A stretch of DNA of 57,710 nucleotides from Bacteroidales bacterium (GTDB lineage: Bacteria > Bacteroidota > Bacteroidia > Bacteroidales > UBA1715): positions 1 through 57,710 of the forward strand of contig JAFXAU010000020.1 of NCBI GenBank assembly GCA_017516865.1, read 5' to 3'. Shown here piece by piece: positions 17,133-24,900 of this stretch (position 1 is its first letter; the number at the start of each line of letters is the position of its first letter). The notes under the pieces were generated by a model. That model was not told the origin of the DNA. It saw only the letters and a program-made list of their open reading frames with translations, and made no database searches. The position numbers and the translations under genes are program-made.

Positions 17133-18500
17133 GTGAACGACAGTAATTCCTATATTTCATCATCGGGAATAATTCCTTCGTCTGTAAATTTGTCGGACAG
17201 ACATTTTACGGATTTTGAGGAGTTGTCGTCTTCTGGGCATAATTTGCTGGTTAAGGCAAAACGATTTGGTATGTGGTTTCTGTTGAAAAGCGTGAAGCCC
17301 GAATTTTCCGACAACGATTTTTATTCCGCCTTACTGACCAAGGAATTTGAACTTGGTGTTGGAATGCAACATCCTAATATTGTGCGGTATTACGATTTCG
17401 ACGAGGTGCGTCCGTATGGCAAATGTATTGTTATGGAGTTCGTTGAGGGCATTTCGTTGGATGAGTTTCTAAAAAACAATCCTGACCTGCACTGGCGTGA
17501 GCAGATTGTAGAAGAATTGTTGTCGGCGTTGGAGTATATCCATGCTTCGGGTGTGGTGCACAAAGATCTGAAACCTCAAAATCTGTTGGTTACTCGTAAT
17601 GGTAACCATCTAAAAATCATAGATTTCGGCTTATCTGATAGTGACACCTCGGCAATACTGAAACAACCGGCGGGAACGAGGCATTATTCCGCGCCAGAAC
17701 AGTTCCAGAGCGGAATGATTGTCGATGAACGAGCCGATGTGTTTGCCGTTGGTCAATTGCTGAAGGACTTGTTTCCCAATCCGAATCTCCGTATTCGTAG
17801 AGTTATCGCTCAATGTACAAGACAGGACAGGGAACAGCGTTTGGCTAATGTTGCGGCTGTGCGAAAAGCACTGAAAAGGAACGCAGTTTCTCCTGTGATT
17901 TATGGCTGTGCAGTGCTGTTGTGTCTGGCGGTAGGATTGCTGGTTTTGTTAATGAAAACCCAGTCGGACAATACGCTCACGTCGCCAGTAGTTATACATG
18001 ATACTTTGGTGTATAAAGACACGGTTGTAAAGAATGTTCCTATGCAAGAAACTCAAATTGTTGCTACACCAAAGCAGGTGGTTGAAATACAATTGACACT
18101 TGCCGATACGACTTTGACTGAGGAAGAACGTGAGTTGTTGTCGCAGTACAAGATACAGGCAAAAACGGCCTGGGACAACCATATTGACAGTCTGAACAAG
18201 CATTGTTTTACGTGGCGTGAGGAAGCGCAGAAGGGATTTGTTTATTGCCAGTCAAAGACTGAATCTCTTGCCAACTCGTTTAGAGTACATTTTAACAACA
18301 GCGAGCGTGCCTTCGAACTTTCAAAAGGAATCTATTGTGCTAATGAAACTACACTTGCCAACCAAAAACAGATGACCTTGCCTTCGCTCTATCATGAGTT
18401 GGAAAAGTTGGGGCAACAAAAAAGAGATAATGTCATTTCCGACGAGGAGTATCAAAAACAATCAGATTCAATCAATATGCTACTGAAAACCATTAACTAA
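17133..18500 (+). CDS. Membrane-anchored Ser/Thr protein kinase-like protein
   Basis: A 455-residue Hanks-type kinase beginning with GTG. Residues about 25-245 are the kinase domain: Lys52 in FLLKSVKP, catalytic loop VVHKDLKPQNLL (Lys replaces the Arg of HRD, Asp145 kept), DFGLSD at 164, and SAPEQ near 187. The glycine-rich loop is not recognisable (LSSSGHNLLVKAKRFG), and the C-lobe is short. A single membrane helix spans about 252-275, followed by a roughly 180-residue polar, helical tail outside the membrane without PASTA repeats. So it looks like a sensor kinase with a non-standard external domain. It runs into the 190-residue gene after 10 bases. Activity is likely but the altered P-loop leaves doubt. 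Confidence 0.8.
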   Translation: MNDSNSYISSSGIIPSSVNLSDRHFTDFEELSSSGHNLLVKAKRFGMWFLLKSVKPEFSDNDFYSALLTKEFELGVGMQHPNIVRYYDFDEVRPYGKCIVMEFVEGISLDEFLKNNPDLHWREQIVEELLSALEYIHASGVVHKDLKPQNLLVTRNGNHLKIIDFGLSDSDTSAILKQPAGTRHYSAPEQFQSGMIVDERADVFAVGQLLKDLFPNPNLRIRRVIAQCTRQDREQRLANVAAVRKALKRNAVSPVIYGCAVLLCLAVGLLVLLMKTQSDNTLTSPVVIHDTLVYKDTVVKNVPMQETQIVATPKQVVEIQLTLADTTLTEEERELLSQYKIQAKTAWDNHIDSLNKHCFTWREEAQKGFVYCQSKTESLANSFRVHFNNSERAFELSKGIYCANETTLANQKQMTLPSLYHELEKLGQQKRDNVISDEEYQKQSDSINMLLKTIN

Positions 18501-18510
18501 TTTAAAAACT

Positions 18511-19083
18511 ATGAATAAATCCCCCGAACTGATAGAGTTATGTACAGCCATAGAACAATGGGCTGGCAAGACGATGAGCGGTCCAACTGATTTTGATGCG
18601 TTATCAATGAAAATTTGGGACAAAACGCATGTTCAGTTGAGCTCATCAACATTGAAACGTATTTGGGGCTACTATAAGGATACAGGGAAAGCGCATCGTT
18701 CATCCTTGGACATTCTGGCTCAATGTTTAGAATATGCGGGATATGCGGATTTTACAAAACAATTGTCTCAATGCCAGAAACCTACGTCTGAATACATAAC
18801 CAATAGTACCATCAGGGCAGAAGATTTGACTATGGGTACCACAATTCGTTTGGCTTGGCTGCCCAATCGTGTTGTTATTATAAAATTCCTCGGAAATCTA
18901 CAGTTTGAAGTGGTAGAGTCGCATAATTCCAAATTAAAAGTTGGAGATACGTTTCAGTGTGCGTATTTTATTGAAAACCAGCCTCTTTATCTTGATAAAT
19001 TGTGCCGGAACGACGCACCGTCTGTCTCGTACGTGCTTGGGAAATCGGGAGGTCTCACCGAAGTGACGTTACTTGCCGATTAG
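18511..19083 (+). CDS. Unrecognised 190-residue partner of the kinase
   Basis: No family name can be given with confidence. The N-terminal ~90 residues are helical and contain LSSSTLKRIWGYYKDTGKAHRSSLDILAQCLEYAGYADF, broken here into the recurrent Bacteroidetes patterns LSxxTLKRIWGY and LxxLAxxLxYxxWxxF, which resemble a small DNA-binding or adaptor fold. The C-terminal half is beta-rich (MGTTIRLAWLPNRVVIIKFLG, SKLKVGDTF). There is no signal peptide or membrane helix. The 10-base gap places it in the kinase operon, so substrate or output regulator of the kinase is the natural hypothesis (inference only). Confidence 0.7.
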   Translation: MNKSPELIELCTAIEQWAGKTMSGPTDFDALSMKIWDKTHVQLSSSTLKRIWGYYKDTGKAHRSSLDILAQCLEYAGYADFTKQLSQCQKPTSEYITNSTIRAEDLTMGTTIRLAWLPNRVVIIKFLGNLQFEVVESHNSKLKVGDTFQCAYFIENQPLYLDKLCRNDAPSVSYVLGKSGGLTEVTLLAD

Positions 19084-19136
19084 GAAGCATTTTCTACAAT
19101 TTGAGGCGAAATAAGCAAACTTCTTCTTTTTTTCTC

Positions 19137-19144
19137 TATATTTG
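19137..19144 (+). promoter_or_regulatory. -7 promoter element in front of a candidate small RNA
   Basis: TATATTTG, exact TAnnTTTG. No coding start follows for over 200 bases; instead a nested hairpin and a terminator follow, consistent with a non-coding transcript. Confidence 0.5.
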
Positions 19145-19149
19145 GACAA

Positions 19150-19326
19150 ATAAATAGAAGCATTTTGGCTTTATTTCTTTCTTTTACGAAAGCTTGGTCG
19201 CTTGATTGATATGGAAAGAGATATTGTCTGATGCCACGCATGTGCGTGGGCTCAGTGTATTCTGTCCATATCAGGGTTTTGACCAAGCACCTCGTAGAAG
19301 CGGAATTGTTGGGTTCGCGCTTTTTT
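19150..19326 (+). ncRNA. Candidate structured small RNA (about 175 nt)
   Basis: Between the kinase operon and the XRE gene there is one long nested fold. The outer stem GCTTGGTC (19192-19199) pairs with 19281-19288. The next stem TGATATGGA (19207-19215) pairs with 19265-19273. A two-sided internal bubble follows, then an apical stem in which CTGA (19228-19231) pairs with 19252-19255 and GCCACGC (19233-19239) pairs with 19244-19251 around an ATGT loop, with one bulged G. The transcript would end at a terminator-like stem AAGCG/CGCTT with six T at 19321-19326. Long rod plus central bubble is 6S-like, and Bacteroidetes have a 6S-type RNA class (6S-Flavo), but I cannot confirm membership. Confidence 0.5.
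19298..19326 (+). terminator. Terminator of the candidate small RNA
   Basis: AAGCG (19298-19302) pairs with CGCTT (19318-19322), loop region G/T rich, followed by a T tract at 19321-19326. Short stem, so moderate support. Confidence 0.45.
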
Positions 19327-19348
19327 ATTGCCCTTCCGTACAAGAAAA

Positions 19349-19363
19349 TGAGTCAAAATGAGT
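19349..19363 (+). promoter_or_regulatory. Putative operator upstream of the XRE gene
   Basis: TGAGTCAAAATGAGT, part of a tandem 10-mer AAAATGAGTC (19345-19354, 19355-19364). The identical 15-mer occurs in reverse orientation at 21887-21901, upstream of the giant surface protein. Confidence 0.4.
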
Positions 19364-19396
19364 CATTGCTGGTACAAAATATATATGCTACTTTGT

Positions 19397-19624
19397 ATGG
19401 ATGAATTGAAAGACATGGCAGTAGAAGTTCATATAGGGAAACTTATAAAGCAACAGATGGACGAACAGGGCAGACGGGCAGTTTGGCTTGCGAAGCAATT
19501 AAACTGTGACCGCTCCAATATCTATAAAATCTATCGTTGCAAAACCATTGACGCGAACCGACTCTTGAAAATCTCCCAGATTTTGCAGTACGATTTCTTC
19601 CAACACTATTCTCAGCAGATTTAG
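19397..19624 (+). CDS. Small XRE-type DNA-binding protein
   Basis: About 75 residues from the ATG at 19397. VHIGKLIKQQMDEQGRR then AVWLAKQLNCDRSNIYKIY form a helix-turn-helix typical of a very common Bacteroidetes regulator family (pattern WLAxxLNCxRSNIYKI, ending with ILxYDFFxxYS). No second domain. It lies in its own unit after the candidate RNA, and a tandem repeat just upstream could be its operator. Its stop overlaps the 3' end of a minus-strand gene remnant by a few bases. The ATG at 19358 and the internal ATG at 19415 are alternative starts. Confidence 0.75.
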   Translation: MDELKDMAVEVHIGKLIKQQMDEQGRRAVWLAKQLNCDRSNIYKIYRCKTIDANRLLKISQILQYDFFQHYSQQI

Positions 19625-19794
19625 ATCTTTACACAATAGGGTTGCATTGACGGCGTAATGAACACTCGCCATGAGCCCTCTGTTTGTCCTTTCTCAACGT
19701 ACTTCTTTTCTAACAAAAATCCGATAAGTTTTTCTAAAAAAACGGAATTATATACTTCCGTCGTGTAAATATCCGCATTTGTTAGAATACACCA
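19621..19794 (-). pseudogene. Truncated minus-strand coding remnant (57 codons, no start)
   Basis: The minus strand is open from 19794 to a TAA at 19621-19623 and reads as convincing protein: ILTNADIYTTEVYNSVFLEK near the start, then LIGFLLEKKYVEKGQ and a tail SWRVFITPSMQPYCVKI. No ATG, GTG or TTG opens the frame; a TGA at 19795-19797 closes it, and 9 bases further the hairpin-rich repeat begins. I infer the 3' end of a gene cut off by that element. The family is not recognised. It meets the XRE gene tail to tail with 4 bases of overlap. Confidence 0.45.
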
Positions 19795-19800
19795 TCATTT

Positions 19801-20206
19801 CTGTTACTTTCTGTCTACAGCAACAGAAAGTAACCAAAGAATGCCGGCGACGCTGCATTCTCGCTAAAAATCATTTCTCTACGCTAAACTCTCGGGGATG
19901 GCTCCCCCCACAAGCTAACGCCGCCAAGCCGAGAGTTTTTAACGCTTCGTTCAAAGATTTTCTTCACGCTCGCCTGCAAAGTCGCCATGCTATCGTTTGG
20001 TGGAGAACACCTTCTTTGTTGCGCCAAACGAGAACATTTGTCGGCACGACTGTCCGACTGAGCCGAGCGGGTCCGTCGGCGGCCTTTCTTTGGGTTCCGT
20101 TTCTTTCGCCGCCGAAAGAATTTTGCGAGTAAGTGAGAGCAAAGAAAATGAATTTTCTTTGCCGAACGTGAGCAAAATGCCCAAGGGAAATGGAACAGAT
20201 TCTTGA
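19801..20206. repeat. Hairpin-rich, GC-richer intergenic repeat element
   Basis: This 400-bp stretch is clearly richer in G+C than its surroundings and carries several perfect inverted repeats: GTTACTTTCTGT (19803-19814) with 19823-19834; AAACTCTCGG (19886-19895) with 19929-19938; TTCTTTCG (20101-20108) with 20113-20120. Conceptual translations contain the QQQKVTKE and LSPPKEF type peptides that, from memory, turn up as spurious ORFs in many Bacteroidetes genomes, which suggests a dispersed repeat rather than a gene. No transposase is present. It separates the minus-strand remnant from the ATPase gene. Confidence 0.5.
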
Positions 20207-20251
20207 AAGATTAAAGTAAATAAATCCTAAAATTATTAATACACAACGGGT

Positions 20252-20347
20252 TCTTAAATAGTTTTTATAGATTTAATTTATTGAATCACAAATAAATAAG
20301 TGCTACTGTTCGTAATTACTAACAAAATTGTTACTAACAAGTTTGTT
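20252..20347 (+). repeat. 96-bp direct repeat, left copy
   Basis: Matches 21503-21598 at about 84 of 96 positions, without gaps. It contains the palindrome TTGTTACTAACAA. The left end corresponds to the last codons of the ATPase gene with an extra stop (CAG to TAG), so it looks like the tail of a lost gene copy. Its right end forms the -33 region of the ATPase promoter. Confidence 0.8.
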
Positions 20348-20364
20348 GGCAAAATAAAAAGTAA

Positions 20365-20372
20365 TATATTTG
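20365..20372 (+). promoter_or_regulatory. -7 promoter element of the AAA ATPase gene
   Basis: TATATTTG, 22 bases before the ATG; the left direct repeat ends about 17 bases upstream of it, so the TTGTTACTAACAA palindrome sits beside the -33 position, a place suited to an operator. Confidence 0.55.
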
Positions 20373-20393
20373 TTCAACTAAAATTTTGAGAGT

Positions 20394-21521
20394 ATGGAAA
20401 ACCCGTTTGTTTATGGCATTGCTACTGATTGCAATCACTTTACTGACCGAGAGGAAGAAACGCAAAGACTTTCCTTGAATTTTACGTATGGAGTAAATAC
20501 CATTCTGATTTCGCCTCGTCGTCTGGGAAAAACCTCTTTAGTTAATAAGGTTTCCACACTGATGGCAGACAACAAGGATGTGAAAGTTATCCGTATGGAT
20601 GCTTTTGCCTGTAGAAACGAAGATGATTTTTACAGATTATTTGCAACGGAAATCATCCGTCAAGTCAGTTCAAAAGCTGAAAATCTGATAGAAAACGCCA
20701 AACGCTTTTTGTCGAATTTAGTTCCCAAAATAAGCATAGGGCAAGACAGCGAAGTATCGTTTTCGCTGGAAACTACTGAAGACCATTATAGTTCCGATGT
20801 TTTGTCGTTGCCCGAAAAAATCGCCAAGGACAAAGGGGTTCGCATAGTGGTTTGTATTGACGAGTTTCAACAAATCGGCGAATTCACTGATTCGCTCACG
20901 TTTCAACGGAAACTGCGCTCGGCATGGCAGCTACAGTCCAACACCTCGTACTGCCTATATGGTAGCAAACGTCATGTGCTTATGAACATGTTCGGAAAGG
21001 CAAGTTACCCATTCTATAAGTTTGGCGATATTGTTTTGCTTGGCAAAATCGCCACCTCGTACTGGATTGAATACATTCAAAAACAATTTGAAAAAACGGG
21101 GAAAGCAATTTCAGCGGGACTGTGTGAGGCAATATGTGAATATGTGGAAAGCAATTCTTCGTACGTGCAGCATCTGGCGTGGCTGCTATGGGCAAGGACG
21201 GAAAAAACGGCTACGGAAAAGGAATTTTTGTTGGCGAAACAAGATTTGCTTAATCAAAATCATGTTTTGTTTTTGAAATACATCAATGAACTGTCTGGTT
21301 ATCAGGTAAATATGATTCGGGCGATTTCCGATGGGCATACCACGGACTTGTCGACAGGAAAAATTATTTCTGAATACAATTTAGGTTCTACCGCCAATGT
21401 GAACCGAGTCCGTAAAGCTTTGGAATCAAAAGAATTTGTTGAAGTTACGGGGAAAGCTGTCGAGCTTTCGGATCCAGTTTTTGGCCAATGGGCGAAAAAG
21501 AATCTTAAACAGTTTTTATAG
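20394..21521 (+). CDS. AAA-type ATPase with C-terminal winged helix (STAND-like, archaeal ATPase group)
   Basis: A 375-residue ATP-binding protein. TDREEETQRL opens the domain, SPRRLGKTSLVNK is the Walker A near residue 43, VVCIDEFQQIGEF the Walker B near 152, LYGSKRHVL a sensor region near 198. Residues about 300-375 look like a winged helix (STGKIISEYNLGSTANVNRVRKALESKEFV). Members of this family occur in many copies in Bacteroidetes; their cellular role is not established. It is bordered by 96-bp direct repeats whose right copy starts inside its last codons, so it is likely a recently duplicated or moved unit. Confidence 0.8.
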   Translation: MENPFVYGIATDCNHFTDREEETQRLSLNFTYGVNTILISPRRLGKTSLVNKVSTLMADNKDVKVIRMDAFACRNEDDFYRLFATEIIRQVSSKAENLIENAKRFLSNLVPKISIGQDSEVSFSLETTEDHYSSDVLSLPEKIAKDKGVRIVVCIDEFQQIGEFTDSLTFQRKLRSAWQLQSNTSYCLYGSKRHVLMNMFGKASYPFYKFGDIVLLGKIATSYWIEYIQKQFEKTGKAISAGLCEAICEYVESNSSYVQHLAWLLWARTEKTATEKEFLLAKQDLLNQNHVLFLKYINELSGYQVNMIRAISDGHTTDLSTGKIISEYNLGSTANVNRVRKALESKEFVEVTGKAVELSDPVFGQWAKKNLKQFL

Positions 21522-21598
21522 ATTTAATTTACTGAAACACAAATAAATAAGTTCTATTATTGGTGCTTGCTAACAAATTTGTTACTAACAAGTTTATT
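21503..21598 (+). repeat. 96-bp direct repeat, right copy
   Basis: Begins within the last six codons of the ATPase gene and extends 77 bases past its stop. Contains AACAAATTTGTT and TTGTTACTAACAA palindromes. See the left copy at 20252. Confidence 0.8.
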
Positions 21599-21798
21599 AG
21601 TAAATATTATGTTTCTCCAATATGTTCCAATTGTCTGTTTTTTCGTGTCTTTGATACAATTACATATATGTAACTTTTTTGAAATGATGTGTAAAATTCT
21701 CTTTTGAAAAAAGAAAAGCCCGTCTCTTATTCCATCATGTTTCCTTCTTCTCTTTACTCTAAAAATTCTTAGGCGGATTTTTCTCCAATCTGTTTCCT

Positions 21799-21826
21799 AA
21801 TATTCTACAATTCGTAGAATATTTTT
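21799..21826 (+). terminator. Probable terminator downstream of the ATPase gene
   Basis: AATATTCTAC (21799-21808) pairs perfectly with 21814-21823, loop AATTC, T-rich tail. It sits about 280 bases past the ATPase stop in a 442-base interval that otherwise holds the right direct repeat and the 15-bp motif. Confidence 0.55.
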
Positions 21827-21886
21827 CTCTTTGTCTTTTGCAATTCTTTGATTCTTAATGGATTGCAAAATCTATTTTGTGTCGCA

Positions 21887-21901
21887 ACTCATTTTGACTC
21901 A
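21887..21901 (-). promoter_or_regulatory. Second copy of the 15-bp motif, upstream of the giant surface protein
   Basis: ACTCATTTTGACTCA is the exact reverse complement of 19349-19363. It lies 63 bases before the ATG at 21964, a position compatible with control of that gene. Confidence 0.4.
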
Positions 21902-21963
21902 CTTTTTTGAAATGAAAAAAGATTGTTTTTCCTTTACGAAAAATTAAGAATTAATAAAGTGTT

Positions 21964-24900
21964 ATGAAAAAGATTTACCTATTGTTAATTACATTATGTG
22001 TGGCACTGAATTCTATAGCCGACACATGGGATGGAACTTCTGTAAAAGCATGGGCGAAAGGTTCTGGAACAAGTAGCGACCCTTATTTAATTGAGTCGGC
22101 TGCAAATATGGCATATTTCAGAGATATGATTATCAGTGGGCTAACTTATTCAGGAACCTATTTTAAATTAACAACTTCAATAGATTTTAATGAGGAAAAA
22201 TTTTGTATTTCAGAAACTTTTTCTGGTGTTTTCGATGGAAATGGGAAAGAGATTACCAATATTAATAATCTAAACCAGTATGAATCCTTATTTCTGAAAA
22301 TAAAAAATGCTACTATAAAAAATCTTGTGGTATCAATAAGAGATTATGTGATTGGCACAATGTCGGGTGGTAGCATATTAAATGTTACGAAAAAACAACC
22401 TGCTTCATATAATAGTACTATAAGAGGTATAGTTCAGAACGCTACTAACGTAACAATAGATGGTTGTACAAATAATGCCTATATTTCTGGAGCAGGCATC
22501 TGTTGGAAAGGTGTTAATGTAAAAATATCAAATTGTGTAAATTATGGTTCTATTGTATCGGGAGTCTACGAAGCCTATTATTCATCTATGGGCGGATACA
22601 AGAAGATAACTATAGCAGCTGGAATTATAGGATTATGTAGTGGTAATTCGACCATCAAAAACTGTATTAATCATGGAGATGTTAAAAATTCAGCGAGTTC
22701 GGCTACACATCAATTTTCTTCAGGTATAGTTGGATATTCTTGTTACGATGATAAAAAGGCAGAATCAGTTACTGTAAGAAATTGCTATAATACCGGATAT
22801 ATCCTATCCCAATCCACTGCTGGCGCAAGACCAGTTAGTGCAGGGATTGTTGCAATATCCCATTATAGAGAAGAAAGAGATAGTCTTAAAATCTTCACAT
22901 GTTATAACAGAGGCGAAGTAGACGCTACTACTACTTACAATGACGCTACTAAAGGCAGCATTGTTACAGCAAATCAAACCTATCTCAATATAATGCTAAT
23001 TATGAGTAATTGTTATTGTACTAACCAATTAGATTTTTGTGGCTGTGTAAACTGTTCTGTCGGAGATTATAACTTTCAAGCGAAAAATTGTTATTTTCGT
23101 TCATTTAACTCTAGTAATAATCCAGCTTTACTATACAAAACAGAAGCATACATGAAAACGACTGATTTTCTCGTTGAGTTAAATGGTTCAACCAATGAGT
23201 ATCAAATGGATGTTGACAATGAAAACGATGGATTCCCTATTTTTAGGAAAAGCTATACAATTACGGCGAAAACAAATAACTCTTCTATGGGGACCGTATC
23301 TGGAGGAGGAACTTATAAATATGAAGCAACAGCAACAATTACCGCAACGCCAAAAACTGGCTATCAATTTGTTAAATGGGACGATGGAAATACGAACGCA
23401 ACAAGAACGGTAACAGTCACTAAAGACGCAACATATACAGCCACTTTTTCAGTAGAAACCTACACATTGACAGTTACGTCCGCAAATACAACTATGGGAA
23501 CTGTTACAGGGGGGGGGGCGTATGAATACAATAAATCAGTCACTATTACTGCAACTCCCAAAGAACATTACCACTTTGTAAAATGGAGCGACGGAAATAC
23601 TACTGCAAGTCGAACTATAACAGTTACCAAAGCGGCAACCTATACAGCTACCTTTGCGGCAGATACCTATGTATTGACCGTTTCATCTGCAAATACGAAT
23701 ATGGGAACCGTTACAGGTGGCGGAACATACGATTACAACAAATCAGTAACAATTACGGCAACGCCAAAAACTGGCTATCATTTTGTAAAATGGAGTGATG
23801 GGAATACCAGTGCCAGTAGAACAGTAACAGTTACCCAGGCGGCTACTTATACGGCTTCATTTGCTATTGATACATATGCACTGACGGTTATGTCTGGCAA
23901 TACAACTATGGGAACTGTTACAGGTGGCGGGACGTATGAATATAATAAATCAGTCACTATTACCGCAACTCCCAAAGAAAAATATCACTTTGAAAAATGG
24001 AATGACGGAAATACAACGGCGAGTCGCTCTGTTACCGTTACGGCAGATGCAACTTATACAGCCACGTTTGCGATAGACACGTATGTTCTAACCGTTACGT
24101 CTGCAGATACGAATATGGGCACCGTTTCTGGAGGCGGAACATACGATTATAACAAGTCGGTTACTATTACAGCTACACCCAAAACTGGCTATCATTTTGT
24201 AAAATGGAACGATGACAACACGAATGCAAGCCGTTCGGTTACCGTTACAGCTGACGCCACATATACAGCAACATTTGAAGTTAATTCGTATGACATAACG
24301 GTTCTTTCTGCAGATGAAAGCGTGGGAAACGTTTCTGGAAGTGGCTCATATAACTATGCTACAATGCAAACGATTAGTGCAACGGCCAAAGAACATTACC
24401 ATTTCCAAAAATGGAACGATGGGAATACCGACAATCCCCGTACAATAACCATTTCGGAAACTGCAACTTATACCGCTTTGTTTGCAATAGATACGTTCGC
24501 TATTTCAGTAGTTGCAAATAATGCAGAGATGGGAACAGTCAATGGTTCTGGCAATTATATTTATGGTAGCGAACAAGACATTGAGGCAACTGCCAATTAT
24601 GGCTATGTGTTCAAGAACTGGAAAGATGGGGAAACTGACGCACAAAGAACAGTCACAGTAACCCAAAATGCCACCTATACTGCAATATTTGAGAAAGAGA
24701 AGTTCTCAGTTTCCATATCATCGTCAGATGACTCAAAAGGGACGGTGTCGGCAGGTGGAGAAATTGAATATCTATCTGAAATTCAGTTAGTTGCAACCCC
24801 GAAAGAACATTATCATTTTGTAAAATGGAGCGACGGAAATACCGAGGCAACAAGAACGGTCACGGTAACAAAAGATTTAAGTCTTTCAGCAGACTTTGCA

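Noticed and set aside
19742..19761. ACGGAA/TTCCGT hairpin with an adjoining A/T run as a minus-strand terminator
   Set aside because: It lies within the protein-like minus-strand remnant and is short; more likely incidental to the former coding sequence.
19779..20132. 117-codon frame across the hairpin-rich stretch, and minus-strand frames at 19990-20184
   Set aside because: Composition is low-complexity and cysteine/proline/arginine-heavy, frames overlap perfect inverted repeats, and the peptides match my memory of spurious ORFs in a dispersed repeat.
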